NCBI GenBank assembly: GCA_026399515.1
Contig: JAPLQT010000074.1
Coordinates: 1 to 64,000 of the forward strand
Length of the DNA: 64,000 nt
DNA from: Pseudomonadota bacterium
GTDB taxonomy: Bacteria; Pseudomonadota; Gammaproteobacteria; Burkholderiales; Rhodocyclaceae
Direction of reading: 5' to 3'
Shown: positions 23,427-32,763 of the stretch, piece by piece
Layout of the letters: every line of letters begins with the position of its first letter
Position numbering within the stretch: position 1 is the stretch's first letter
Translations under genes and position numbers: made by a program
The notes under the pieces: generated by a model
The model's database searches: none
What the model was told of the DNA's origin: nothing
What the model saw: only the letters and a program-made list of their open reading frames with translations

Positions 23427-25394
23427 ATGTCGGCCCTATCCAACGCACCCACCCCCACGGAACCCACCAAGCTGAATTTCCGTCGCTACAAGGAAGGCGA
23501 CACCAAGGTCAAGCGCTGGCAGGAGCAGATATTCCAGGCCAGCTTCTCCCACAAGTGCCCGACGTATATCCAGTCGACGCCGCCTTGCCAGGGCAGTTGC
23601 CCGGCCGGCGAGGACATCCGCGGCTATCTGGCCATCGCCCGCGGCACCGAGAAGCCGCCCGCCGGCATGCCTTGGCAGGAATATGCCTGGCGCCGCCTGA
23701 CCGAGGCCAACCCGTTTCCCTCGGTGATGGGCCGCGTCTGCCCGGCACCCTGCGAGACCGGTTGCAACCGCAACGAAGTCGAGGACCACGTCGGCATCAA
23801 TTCGGTCGAACATTATCTCGGCGAATATGCCATCGCCAACAAGCTGGCTTACAAGAAACCCGATTACTCCAGCGGCAAGAAAGTCGCCGTGATCGGCGGC
23901 GGGCCTGCCGGCCTCTCAGTCGCCTATCAACTGACACTGAAAGGCCATGCGGTCACGGTTTTCGACGAACACGAATTCCTCGGCGGGATGATGCGCTATG
24001 GCATTCCGGGCTTCCGCACGCCGCGTGAAATTCTCGATGCCGAAATCCAGCGCATTCTCGACCTGGGCGTGCAGACACGGTTGAAGTGCCGCATAGGCAC
24101 CGATGTCACACTCGCGGAAATTCGCGCGGATCACGATGCTGTGTTCCTCGGCCTGGGCGCCCAGGCCGGGCGTGCCCTGCCGATTCCCGACTGCGCGGCG
24201 CCCAACATCGTCACCGCCACGGCTTTCCTGAAAGCCTTCAACGACGGCCGTCTACAGCATGTCGGCAAACGCGTGGTGGTGGTCGGCGGCGGCGATACCT
24301 CGATCGACGTCGCCACGGTGGCGCGCCGCCTTGGCCATATCGAGCACGCCAAGCCGACCGACATGGAAGCCGCCATCGCTGGACAGATGGCCCAGGACGT
24401 CGCCGACATTTCGGTCAAGCAGGGCGCCGAAGTCACCTTGACCTCGGTGTTCGGCATCGACAAGATGCAGGCCAACAAGCACGAGATAGAACAGGCCGAA
24501 GCCGAAGGCATACGGATCATGGGCGGTTGGGCGCCGCTGGGCATAGTGCGCGCCGCCGACGGCCGCGCCACTGCCTTGCGCATCATCCAGTGCGAGGCGA
24601 AGTTCGTCGGGCTCAAGCTGGAGATCAAGAACATTGAAGGGACCGAACAGGACATCGAAGCCGACCTGATCGTCTCGGCCATCGGGCAGGCCGTCGATTT
24701 CGCCGGTCTGGAGGAATTCGACAACGGCAAGGGCGCTGTCACGGCGGACAAGAACTACGTGGTGGGCAGCAAGCCAGGCACCTTTGCCGGCGGCGACGTG
24801 ATCCGTCCGCATCTGCTGACCACCGCCATCGGCCACGGCGCCATCGCCGCCGAGGGCATCGACCGTTTCCTCAGGGGCGAGGAACAGGAGCGCCGTCCCA
24901 AGATCGACGTCCATGTATTCGACATGATGCGCAAGATGGTGGTCGAGAAAGGGCTGGAGGTCCAGGACAATCACCAGCCGATGCGCGGCACCGACAGCAG
25001 CAAGGTCGGCGTGCACAACTTCGAGAACCGCTCCGACCGCTATGTGATCCCGCACGAGCAATTGTTCCTCGGACATTTCCAGTATGTGCCGCGCGTCAGG
25101 CGCAAGATCATCACCCTTGATGCGAAGTCCGCGCTGGGCAACTTCGAGGAGCGCCTGGAAGCGCTCGACGAGGCTGGCGCCATCGCCGAAGCCAAGCGCT
25201 GCATGAGTTGCGGCATGTGTTTCGAGTGCGACAACTGTGTCGTGTATTGCCCGCAGACCGCCGTGTACAAGGTCAAGAAAGCCGAGTCCACCACCGGCCG
25301 CTACGTAGCCACGGACTACAACAAGTGCATCGGCTGCCACATCTGTGCCGATGTCTGCCCGACCGGGTACATCCAGATGGGCTTGGGTGAATAG
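23427..25394 (+). CDS. dsrL: iron-sulfur flavoprotein DsrL
   Basis: A 655-aa DsrL, NAD(P)H:acceptor oxidoreductase related to glutamate synthase small subunit. The N-terminal domain has CQGSCPAGEDIRGYL and VCPAPCETGCNRNE. A Rossmann FAD site VIGGGPAGLSVAYQ (near residue 155) and an NAD(P)H site VVVGGGDTSIDVATV (about residue 290) follow. The C-terminal part has two ferredoxin clusters (CMSCGMCFECDNC; CIGCHICADVCPTG). DsrL is essential in reverse-type DsrAB function in Allochromatium, accepting electrons from DsrAB. The start is after CGGAGACCATC. Confidence 0.97.
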   Translation: MSALSNAPTPTEPTKLNFRRYKEGDTKVKRWQEQIFQASFSHKCPTYIQSTPPCQGSCPAGEDIRGYLAIARGTEKPPAGMPWQEYAWRRLTEANPFPSVMGRVCPAPCETGCNRNEVEDHVGINSVEHYLGEYAIANKLAYKKPDYSSGKKVAVIGGGPAGLSVAYQLTLKGHAVTVFDEHEFLGGMMRYGIPGFRTPREILDAEIQRILDLGVQTRLKCRIGTDVTLAEIRADHDAVFLGLGAQAGRALPIPDCAAPNIVTATAFLKAFNDGRLQHVGKRVVVVGGGDTSIDVATVARRLGHIEHAKPTDMEAAIAGQMAQDVADISVKQGAEVTLTSVFGIDKMQANKHEIEQAEAEGIRIMGGWAPLGIVRAADGRATALRIIQCEAKFVGLKLEIKNIEGTEQDIEADLIVSAIGQAVDFAGLEEFDNGKGAVTADKNYVVGSKPGTFAGGDVIRPHLLTTAIGHGAIAAEGIDRFLRGEEQERRPKIDVHVFDMMRKMVVEKGLEVQDNHQPMRGTDSSKVGVHNFENRSDRYVIPHEQLFLGHFQYVPRVRRKIITLDAKSALGNFEERLEALDEAGAIAEAKRCMSCGMCFECDNCVVYCPQTAVYKVKKAESTTGRYVATDYNKCIGCHICADVCPTGYIQMGLGE

Positions 25395-25399
25395 GTAAC

Positions 25400-25783
25400 A
25401 TGCTGCGGCGCTTAACCCATCTGCTGGTTGTCGCGCTCGCCGTCCTGGCGATGCCGGCGTATGCCGGACAGGGTGTTCCCAAGCCGATGCTCACCATCGA
25501 GAATCCCGGTGAGTGCGTGGCGCCGCCGGAAGTGATACGCCGCACCCATATGGACCTGCTCAAGCATCAGCGCGACAAGACCATGCATGAGGGACAGCGC
25601 GGTACCAAGAGCAGTCTCAACGCCTGCATCGAGTGCCATGCCAGCAAGAAGACCGGCTCGGTGCTGGGCGGCAACGAGAACTTCTGCCAGGGTTGCCATG
25701 CCTATGTGGCAGTCAAGCTCGACTGTTTCGAATGCCATCAGCCCCGGACTGGCATGATCAAGGCGGCGGGAGTGAAACCATGA
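25400..25783 (+). CDS. dsrJ: triheme cytochrome c DsrJ
   Basis: A 127-aa periplasmic c-type cytochrome of the DsrMKJOP complex. A signal peptide (MLRRLTHLLVVALAVLAMPAYA) leads to a mature part with exactly three haem-binding motifs, CIECH, CQGCH and CFECH. In other organisms one of the haems has unusual His/Cys ligation. It is five bases after dsrL, and its stop overlaps the dsrO start (ATGA), so DsrJ and DsrO are coupled. Confidence 0.97.
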   Translation: MLRRLTHLLVVALAVLAMPAYAGQGVPKPMLTIENPGECVAPPEVIRRTHMDLLKHQRDKTMHEGQRGTKSSLNACIECHASKKTGSVLGGNENFCQGCHAYVAVKLDCFECHQPRTGMIKAAGVKP

Positions 25784-26535
25784 GCGAATCGCCGCAAGCG
25801 GGCCGCCGCGCCTTTCTCGGCGCCACTGCCGCCGCGAGCGCGGCCGGGCTGGGCTTCGTCGCCCTGGCGCCGGGCGTGCAACTGATCAAGTTCGCCGCCG
25901 CCAAGACCGGCGCTGAAGGCGCATCCGGCAAGGTCCGCTGGGGCATGCTGATCGATACCACGCGCTGCGCCACCGGTTGCAAGGAATGTGTCTCGGCCTG
26001 CGCGACGGAGAATGCCATCGAGCCCGGCTCGGGTCGTCCCGGCCAGTCCTCGCAATGGATACGCAAGATCGAGCTGAAGGAGCAGAAAACCGGGCGCGAG
26101 ATTTCCCTGCCGATGATGTGCCAGCACTGCGCCGAACCGCCTTGCGTCGATGTCTGCCCGACCGGCGCCTCCTTCAAGCGCGCCGACGGCATCGTCCTGG
26201 TCGACCGACATATCTGCATCGGCTGCCGCTACTGCATGATGGCCTGCCCCTACAAGGCACGTTCCTTCGTGCATGAGCCGCTGACCCAACAGAACCCGGA
26301 AGTGCCGCGCGGCAAGGGCTGCGTCGAGAGTTGCACACTCTGCGTTCATCGCGTCGATAAGGGCCAACAGCCGGCCTGCGTCGAGGCCTGCGCCAAGAGC
26401 GGTCACGAGGCGATGCTGTTCGGCGACCTCAACGACTCGAACAGTGAAATCTCCAAGCGCATCGCCAGCACGGCGACCTCGCAGGTGCGCGCGGATTTGC
26501 GTCTCGATCCCGGCGTCCGTTACCAGGGAGTCTGA
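25780..26535 (+). CDS. dsrO: periplasmic iron-sulfur protein DsrO
   Basis: A 251-aa ferredoxin-like protein with four [4Fe-4S] clusters (CATGCKECVSAC; CQHCAEPPCVDVCP; CIGCRYCMMACP; CTLCVHRVDKG). A twin-arginine signal (GRRAFLGATAAASAAGLGF) at the N-terminus marks export of the folded protein. It is a DsrO partner for DsrP. The start ATG overlaps the dsrJ stop; the longer open frame reads through dsrJ in another frame and was rejected. Confidence 0.96.
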   Translation: MSESPQAGRRAFLGATAAASAAGLGFVALAPGVQLIKFAAAKTGAEGASGKVRWGMLIDTTRCATGCKECVSACATENAIEPGSGRPGQSSQWIRKIELKEQKTGREISLPMMCQHCAEPPCVDVCPTGASFKRADGIVLVDRHICIGCRYCMMACPYKARSFVHEPLTQQNPEVPRGKGCVESCTLCVHRVDKGQQPACVEACAKSGHEAMLFGDLNDSNSEISKRIASTATSQVRADLRLDPGVRYQGV

Positions 26536-26537
26536 AT

Positions 26538-27743
26538 ATGGCTAATACGGCTGTCACTTTCCGCGAGATTCCCGGTAAAGGCGGTTTCTACGCGCTTCTC
26601 GCCGCCTGCGGCGCCGTCCTGCTGCTGGGCGCCTATGCCTACTTCCAGATGGAACATCACGGCCACGTCATCACCGGCATGGACAACCAGATGGTCTGGG
26701 GCATGCCGCACGTCATCGCCCTATTCCTGATCGTCGCTGCTTCCGGCGCGCTCAATGTCGCGTCCACCGCCTCGGTGTTCGGCAAGACCATTTACAAACC
26801 GCTGGCGCCGCTCTCAGCCCTGCTGGCGCTGGCGCTGATGGCCGGCGGACTGACGGTGCTGATGCTCGATCTGGGGCGCTCCGACCGCATGATCATCGCC
26901 GCCACCCACTTCAATTTCAAGTCCGTCTTCGCCTTGAACGTATTCCTGTATACCGGTTTCTTCACCATCGTCGGCGCCTATCTGTGGACCATGAGGGAGC
27001 GGCGCATGAATCGCTGGACCACCACAGCCGGCGTCGCCGCCTTCATCTGGCGCCTGACCCTGACCACCGGTACCGGCTCCGTCTTCGGCTTCCTGGTGGC
27101 CCGCGAGGCCTACCAGTCGGCCCTGCTGGCGCCGCTGTTCATTGTCTTGTCGTTCGCCTACGGCACGGCACTGTTCCTGCTGACCCTGGCTGCCGCCAGC
27201 GCATTGAGTGGCCGGCCGATCGGCGACGCCGTGCTGCGCCGGCTGAAGAATCTGCTGGCGACCTTCGTCGCCGGCGGCTTGTACCTGGTCGTGGTGTTCC
27301 ACCTGACCAATCTCTACTTCACCCGTAATCACGGCGTGGAACAGTTCGTCCTGCTCGACGGCGGCATCATCACCGGCGTGTTCTGGATCGGCCAGATCCT
27401 CATCGGCGGTGTGCTGCCGCTGTTGCTGCTGCTGGCGCCGGGCATGACTCTCAACCGCATCATGACGGCCTGCGTCGCCATCGTCATAGGCGGCCTGGCG
27501 CAGATGTATGTCACCATCATCGGCGGGCAGGCGTGGCCGCTCGACCTGTTCCCCGGCTATGCGGCCAGGTCGAGTTTCTTCGACGGCGAGATCCACAACT
27601 ACGCGCCCAGCCTGGTGGAGACGCTGCTGGGCCTCGGCGGCTTCGCCATCGCCGCCGTGATGGTGATCATCGCGCTGAAAGTGTTGCGGCTGTTGCCGGA
27701 AAAACTCGACAACCTTACGCTCGATCCGCATCATTCGAAGTAA
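26538..27743 (+). CDS. dsrP: integral membrane subunit DsrP
   Basis: A 401-aa NrfD/PsrC-type protein with about ten membrane segments (for example ALLAACGAVLLLGAYAYF, VIALFLIVAASGALNV, PALAGA-like helices further on). NrfD-type subunits exchange electrons with the quinone pool. It follows dsrO by two bases. Together with DsrM it anchors the DsrMKJOP complex in the cytoplasmic membrane. There are no signs of disruption. Confidence 0.96.
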   Translation: MANTAVTFREIPGKGGFYALLAACGAVLLLGAYAYFQMEHHGHVITGMDNQMVWGMPHVIALFLIVAASGALNVASTASVFGKTIYKPLAPLSALLALALMAGGLTVLMLDLGRSDRMIIAATHFNFKSVFALNVFLYTGFFTIVGAYLWTMRERRMNRWTTTAGVAAFIWRLTLTTGTGSVFGFLVAREAYQSALLAPLFIVLSFAYGTALFLLTLAAASALSGRPIGDAVLRRLKNLLATFVAGGLYLVVVFHLTNLYFTRNHGVEQFVLLDGGIITGVFWIGQILIGGVLPLLLLLAPGMTLNRIMTACVAIVIGGLAQMYVTIIGGQAWPLDLFPGYAARSSFFDGEIHNYAPSLVETLLGLGGFAIAAVMVIIALKVLRLLPEKLDNLTLDPHHSK

Positions 27744-27746
27744 GCC

Positions 27747-29168
27747 ATGCACCGCTTCCTGATCTCGGCGGCGCACAAGTCGTCCGGCAAAACCACCATC
27801 AGCATCGGCCTGGCCGCCGCGCTCAAGGCGCGTGGCCATAGCGTGCAATCGTTCAAGAAGGGCCCCGATTACATCGACCCGCTATGGCTCGGCCTAGCGT
27901 CCGGACGTCCTTGCCGCAACCTGGATTTCTACATCTCGCCGCACCAGGAAATCAAGGCGCAGTTTGCCCGCCACGGGCATGCTGCGGAGGTCTGCCTGGT
28001 CGAAGGCAACAAGGGCCTTTATGACGGCCTGGACCTAGAGGGCAGCAACAGCAACGCCGCGCTGGCCCGCCTGCTCGGCCTGCCGGTGATCCTTGTGCTC
28101 GATGCGCGCGGCATGACGCGCGGCATCGCCCCGCTGATACTCGGTTACCAGGCCTTCGACAGCGAACTCAATATCGCCGGTGTGATCCTCAACCGGCTCG
28201 GCGGCTCGCGCCACGAAGCCAAGCTGCGGGCGGTGATCGAACACTACACCGACGTGCCGGTGATCGGGGCGGTACACGACGATTCGCGCCTGCAACTCAC
28301 CGAACGCCACCTCGGCCTGATGCCCGCCAACGAAACCGGCGGCGCCGAGCAACGCATCTCCGCAATCGAAGAACGGGTCGCGGCGCAAGTCGATCTCGGC
28401 CGACTGCTCGATCTGACGGCGACCGATTTGGCTCTGCCCCAGCCGCTTCCGGTGCGCGTGAAGAGTTCAGGCGCGACCCCACTGCGCATCGCCATCGCGC
28501 GGGACGCCGCCTTCGGTTTTTACTACGCCGACGATCTCGACGCCTTCGCCGCGGCGGGCGCCCAACTGATTCCTTTCGACACGCTCAGCGACCCGCGTCT
28601 GCCGGAAGCCGACGGCCTGTTCATCGGCGGTGGTTTTCCCGAATGCTTTGCCGCCGCGCTTGCCGCCAACACCAGTCTGCGCGAGGATATCCGCGCCGCC
28701 ATCGAAGCCGGCCTGCCGACCTATGCCGAATGCGGCGGCCTGATGTACCTGGCGCGCAGTCTTACCTGGCAGGGACAAACGCAGCCGATGGTCGGCGTGC
28801 TCGATGCCGATGTCGTGATGCACGACAAGCCGGTCGGGCGTGGCTACGTGAAACTGCTGCCGACCGCCGAACACCCGTGGTTGCGCGATGGCTGCGGGAA
28901 TCAGCCGGGCGCCGCGGCGATTGCCGCGCATGAGTTCCATTATTCCAGCGTGGAAAACCTGTCGCCGCAGACTTCATATGCCTACCGCATGAAGCGCGGC
29001 TACGGCAGCGACGGCCAGCATGACGGCATCATCTATAAGAACCTGCTGGCGTCCTACGCACATCTGCGCAGTACTCCAGCATGCGACTGGGTGGCACGGT
29101 TCGTACAATTTGTACATGGCGTGCGGACCAGCGCAGTGACGCCCCGCCTCAATAGCAGCCGTCGTTGA
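27747..29168 (+). CDS. dsrN: cobyrinic acid a,c-diamide synthase-like DsrN
   Basis: A 473-aa CobB/CbiA-type glutamine amidotransferase. The N-terminal ATPase part has [20 protein letters not shown] (P-loop) and [12 protein letters not shown]; the C-terminal glutaminase part has [10 protein letters not shown] with the catalytic cysteine and a [11 protein letters not shown] loop. In dsr operons DsrN amidates sirohaem to the sirohaem amide of DsrAB. The C-terminal 25 residues (after PACDWVARF) are not typical of the family and may reflect drift near the stop. A symmetrical GTACAATTTGTAC lies in this tail. Confidence 0.93.
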   Translation: MHRFLISAAHKSSGKTTISIGLAAALKARGHSVQSFKKGPDYIDPLWLGLASGRPCRNLDFYISPHQEIKAQFARHGHAAEVCLVEGNKGLYDGLDLEGSNSNAALARLLGLPVILVLDARGMTRGIAPLILGYQAFDSELNIAGVILNRLGGSRHEAKLRAVIEHYTDVPVIGAVHDDSRLQLTERHLGLMPANETGGAEQRISAIEERVAAQVDLGRLLDLTATDLALPQPLPVRVKSSGATPLRIAIARDAAFGFYYADDLDAFAAAGAQLIPFDTLSDPRLPEADGLFIGGGFPECFAAALAANTSLREDIRAAIEAGLPTYAECGGLMYLARSLTWQGQTQPMVGVLDADVVMHDKPVGRGYVKLLPTAEHPWLRDGCGNQPGAAAIAAHEFHYSSVENLSPQTSYAYRMKRGYGSDGQHDGIIYKNLLASYAHLRSTPACDWVARFVQFVHGVRTSAVTPRLNSSRR

Positions 29169-29194
29169 ACCCGCGACGAATTTCGGAGGACGCC

Positions 29195-30004
29195 ATGGAT
29201 CGCACACGGATTTTCGACGATACGCCGCTGCGCCGCCGCCCAGCCCAGGCGGGCACGGTGTATCTGGTTGGCGCCGGACCGGGCGACCCGGAGTTGCTGA
29301 CGCTACGCGCAGCCAGCTTGCTGGCGCAAGCGGAGGTGATCGTATATGACCATCTGGTCGCCACGGCCATCCTCGACATGGCGCCACCCGGCGCGGAGCA
29401 CATCTATGCCGGCAAGGAGCGCGGCAATCACACCCTGCCGCAACAGGATATCAACCAACTGCTGGTGCGCCTGGCGCGAACCGGCAAGGTGGTAGTGCGG
29501 CTCAAGGGCGGCGACCCGTATATCTTCGGTCGCGGCGGCGAGGAAGTCGAAATCCTGGTGGAACACGGCGTGCCGTTCGAGGTCGTGCCCGGCGTCACCG
29601 CCGCCGCCGGTGTGGCGGCCTATGCCGGTATTCCTCTGACGCACCGCAACTACTCGCAAGCCTGCGTCTTCGTCACCGGCCACCTCAAGGACGGCAGCAT
29701 GGCGCTGGACTGGGGCGCCCTGGCGCGACCGCGCCAGACGGTGGTGATCTACATGGGCTTGCACGGCCTGCCGATACTCTGCCGCGAACTGATCGCCCAC
29801 GGCCTGCCGGGCGACTGGCCGGCGGCGATCGTTCAGCAAGGCACCACCGCCAATCAGCGCACCGTCACCGGCACGCTGGCAACGCTGCCCGAACTCGCCG
29901 GCGCGGCGAGACTGAAGGCGCCGACGCTGATCATAGTCGGCGAAGTGGTGAAGCTGCGCGAGAAGTTGAGTTGGTTCGAAAAGCTTGCCGACGTGACGGC
30001 CTAG
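29195..30004 (+). CDS. cobA: uroporphyrinogen-III C-methyltransferase
   Basis: A 269-aa SUMT. Diagnostic features are [35 protein letters not shown] (as [17 protein letters not shown]) and the conserved [23 protein letters not shown]. It makes precorrin-2, the route to sirohaem. I chose the start at 29195 after GGAGGACGCC, not the longer open frame. It is 26 bp after dsrN, so sirohaem supply is in the dsr transcript. Only the methyltransferase half of CysG is present; the dehydrogenase/ferrochelatase half must be encoded elsewhere. Confidence 0.95.
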   Translation: MDRTRIFDDTPLRRRPAQAGTVYLVGAGPGDPELLTLRAASLLAQAEVIVYDHLVATAILDMAPPGAEHIYAGKERGNHTLPQQDINQLLVRLARTGKVVVRLKGGDPYIFGRGGEEVEILVEHGVPFEVVPGVTAAAGVAAYAGIPLTHRNYSQACVFVTGHLKDGSMALDWGALARPRQTVVIYMGLHGLPILCRELIAHGLPGDWPAAIVQQGTTANQRTVTGTLATLPELAGAARLKAPTLIIVGEVVKLREKLSWFEKLADVTA

Positions 30005-30114
30005 ATGCCTGGAGAGGTTTCTCAATCAGGCGACCGGCGATTGGCTGCGCCGGACAGGGCCAGTAATACCGCCAGAAGTACCGTTTAATTTCTTATTCCA
30101 AAAGAGGAGAAATC

Positions 30115-30519
30115 ATGAGAACCATTTCCGACATTCTTGGCTCGCGAAAAGGCACGGTCATTTCGATTGGTTCAACGCAGCCTGTTCATGACGCGCTGGT
30201 CCAGATGGAGAAGCACAATGTGAGCGCCCTGCTCGTAATGGACAAGAGCAAGCTCGTCGGCATAGTTTCGGAGAAGGACTACGCTCGCAAGGTCGTGCTT
30301 CAAGGACGCACTTCGAAGGAGACGAAAGTCGGCGACATCATGGTCGATCATGATCGCATTCTCTTTGCGACGTTGAAAATGACTCAACAGGAAGCCGTCA
30401 AGCTTATGTCCGAGAACCAGATCCGCCATCTTCCGGTTCTGGACGGCAAGAAGAAGGTGGTAGGCGTAGTCTCGATCCGCGACTTCAGTTTTGTTGCCGA
30501 TCCGGAAGACGAAGAGTGA
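30115..30519 (+). CDS. two-CBS-domain protein
   Basis: A 134-aa protein made of a CBS pair, opening MRTISDILGSRKGTVISIGS. Repeated features are VHDALVQMEKHNVSALLVMD and the matching LMSENQIRHLPVLDGKKKVVGVVS segment. CBS pairs bind adenosyl nucleotides (AMP, ATP, SAM) and sense energy charge. It has an AAGAGGAG ribosome binding site, stands 110 bp after cobA and convergent with the response regulator, so it is probably its own unit. Confidence 0.9.
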   Translation: MRTISDILGSRKGTVISIGSTQPVHDALVQMEKHNVSALLVMDKSKLVGIVSEKDYARKVVLQGRTSKETKVGDIMVDHDRILFATLKMTQQEAVKLMSENQIRHLPVLDGKKKVVGVVSIRDFSFVADPEDEE

Positions 30520-30628
30520 GCCATGGAGCGAAGTCGACTTAGCTGGTGCTGACTCCACTGGAGCGGATCGACAAGATACCAATCTTGGTGCTGCCTCGGT
30601 GGCAATTCGCTTGGCAGGCTGCCATAGG

Positions 30629-31327
30629 CTATGACTGTGTGCCTTGATGCTCGGTCTTCGGCGGTGGCTCGATGCCGTACTCTGCTCCGTGCTCGATGGC
30701 GAATACGGCGGCCTCGACGCGCGAGGTCATGTTGAGCTTGGACAGGATGTGGCGCACGTGCAGCTTGACGGTGTCATGGCTGATGGCGAGCGCCCTGGCG
30801 ATTGTCTTGTTGCTCTTGCCGCAGGCGAGATGGTGCAGAATTTCGCGCTCCCTGTCGGTGAGCTTGGCGCGGCCTTCGCGCGGCAGTGGCGCCGCTGGCG
30901 GCGGCTGGAGCAGCTTGGCGAGCTTGCCCGTCATCGCCGGGGCGATGACCAGTTCGCCCAGCGCCGCGCGGTGGATGGAATTGATCACCGCATCGGGGTC
31001 CATGTCCTTCAGCAGATAGCCGCGTACTTCGGCGCGCAAGGCCCGGGACAGGTCCTGCTCGCTGTCGCTCATGGTCAGGATGATGGTGGGCGGCGCGCAG
31101 CCGGCGGCGCGCAGGCGCTCCAGTAGATCGAAGCCGTCCATCTGCGGCATGCGCAGGTCCATGATCAGCAGATCGGGCTGCTGTTTCTTGAGTATGCGCT
31201 CCGCCTCGTCGGGGTCGCCGGTGGAGCCGAGCACCTGCATCCCGGCCTTGTGTTCGAGCAGCTCGGTCAGGCCGCGGCGGCACAGGCCGTGGTCGTCGAT
31301 GAGAACGAGGCGTATCGGCTTGCTCAT
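30629..31327 (-). CDS. NarL/FixJ-type response regulator
   Basis: A 232-aa response regulator. The receiver domain has DDHGLCRRGLTELLEHKAG, and the phosphoacceptor is D57 in LLIMDLRMPQMDGFDLL. After a linker, the C-terminal LuxR-type HTH reads LTDREREILHHLACGKSNKTIARALAISHDTVKLHVRHI (in two parts). Its start overlaps the histidine kinase stop (ATGA), so the two are coupled. Divergent from sat, it is a good candidate regulator of the sulfur-oxidation genes, though this is inference. Confidence 0.93.
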   Translation of the reverse strand: MSKPIRLVLIDDHGLCRRGLTELLEHKAGMQVLGSTGDPDEAERILKKQQPDLLIMDLRMPQMDGFDLLERLRAAGCAPPTIILTMSDSEQDLSRALRAEVRGYLLKDMDPDAVINSIHRAALGELVIAPAMTGKLAKLLQPPPAAPLPREGRAKLTDREREILHHLACGKSNKTIARALAISHDTVKLHVRHILSKLNMTSRVEAAVFAIEHGAEYGIEPPPKTEHQGTQS

Positions 31328-32484
31328 GGGGCGGCTTCGGCGAACTTGTTGCGGCGGAACGACAGGAGCACGCGCGTGCCGCCGCCTTGTCGCGGCTCGA
31401 CGCTGAATTCGCCGCCCAGCAGATGGGCGCGTTCCCGCATGATGTTGAGGCCGAAGTGGCCATGGCGGGACTTTGTCCCCGAAGGGTCGACTATCCCGAC
31501 GCCGTCGTCCTCGATGCTGACCCTACAGTCATCCTCGTCCTGTTCCAGGTGCAGCCAGCCATGTTTCGCCCCGGCATGCTTGACGACGTTCACCAAGGCC
31601 TCGCGCGCGATGTGCAACACCTGTAGCGATTGATCGACGGACAGCGCCGGCTCGGCCAGGTTCATGTCCATGGCAAGTTCCACGCCATTGAGTCCCTGTA
31701 GTTCCACCAGGGTCTCGCGCAAAGCCGGCAGCAGGCCGTGCGGGCTCATGTCGCTGCGAAAATGGGTGATCAGTTCGCGCACCCGCGCGTGCGCCACCAC
31801 CAGCGACGATTCGACCTCGTTGAGGTAGCTGGCGGCTCGCTGGGTGTCTTGCCGGTTGATGGCGTCGCGCAGCAGCGGCGTGCGCATGCGCATGCAGGCG
31901 ATATTTTGCGCCAGGGCATCGTGTACTTCGTTGGCAAGTATCCGGCGCTCTTCCTGCAGCGTGGCGCGTAGTTGCTCTTCGGACCGGCGCGAGTTGGCCA
32001 GTGTCAGGCCGATGAGTTCGCTGAAAGCGGTGAGCAGGGCCGGCAGTTGCTCCGGAATCGCCACTGCGGGCGGAAAGAAAAGATTGAGCACTCCGCAGGG
32101 TTCCTGCGCGTCGCGCAGCGGTATGGTGAGCAGGTTCAGGTCGCCGCTGTTGCTGGCGTGCGCCAACTCCTCGCTACAGGCACAATGGATGGATTCAAGC
32201 CGCGCTTCATTGTGTGCCAAGGCGGCGCCGCAACTGCCGCAGTTGATGTCGACGCGGCGCTTGTGCCGCCACATGGTCGCGGGAATGCCCACCGTGGCGA
32301 CCAGGCGCAATTCTTCGCGGCCGGGATCGCGCAAGCGCACGGCGGCGGCGATAGCGCCGCTGTAGTCGGCGATGGCGCGCAGCAGCGTTTCGAGCAGAGG
32401 CAGGATAGCCGGGTCGGCCGCCCCTGTGCCCAACCGCGTGAGGCTGCCGGATTCAGTCGCCCGCATTCGGATCCCGATCGGCAA
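31324..32484 (-). CDS. NarX-type GAF-domain sensor histidine kinase
   Basis: A 386-aa cytoplasmic kinase. A GAF-like domain covers about residues 25-170; within it four cysteines (C82, C85, C101, C103; CGSC and CAC) could bind an iron-sulfur cluster or act as thiol switch. The HisKA_3 dimerisation domain has NEVHDALAQNIACMRMR with the phosphoacceptor His near residue 183. The HATPase has ALVNVVKHAGAKHGWLHLEQ and VGIVDPSGT-like elements. The start is ambiguous between 32484 and 32466. It overlaps the response regulator gene and shares a 279-bp divergent region with sat. Confidence 0.88.
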   Translation of the reverse strand: MPIGIRMRATESGSLTRLGTGAADPAILPLLETLLRAIADYSGAIAAAVRLRDPGREELRLVATVGIPATMWRHKRRVDINCGSCGAALAHNEARLESIHCACSEELAHASNSGDLNLLTIPLRDAQEPCGVLNLFFPPAVAIPEQLPALLTAFSELIGLTLANSRRSEEQLRATLQEERRILANEVHDALAQNIACMRMRTPLLRDAINRQDTQRAASYLNEVESSLVVAHARVRELITHFRSDMSPHGLLPALRETLVELQGLNGVELAMDMNLAEPALSVDQSLQVLHIAREALVNVVKHAGAKHGWLHLEQDEDDCRVSIEDDGVGIVDPSGTKSRHGHFGLNIMRERAHLLGGEFSVEPRQGGGTRVLLSFRRNKFAEAAP

Positions 32485-32763
32485 CTCGCCGCGGATCGGC
32501 GCAGTACCTCGTTCGTACAGGTCGCTCAGTTGAGAACACGCCCTAAACCTCCAGGAAATCCAGAGATACAGCTTACCACCATGGCTGGTGTTTTGGACGA
32601 ATCGGCGGGTCGGATTTCCCGACGAGGAAGTGCCCGACCAAAGGCCGTCGCGCCAATTGGGAGAACTTATTCAGCTATTTAAATTTCCGTTAATGCCCAC
32701 TTTTGCGAAGTGTTAACCTGCGGACATTCATCCCCACACAACAACAATTCGCAGGAGGAGTCG

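Noticed and set aside
24252-25340. 362-aa minus-strand open frame over dsrL
   Set aside because: Antisense of dsrL, unlikely to be translated.
26814-27848. 344-aa minus-strand open frame over dsrP
   Set aside because: Histidine/glutamine/glycine-rich antisense frame of a membrane protein gene.
29104-29119. GTACAATTTGTAC palindrome in the dsrN tail
   Set aside because: Six-base arms within coding sequence and no adjacent promoter elements; could be chance.
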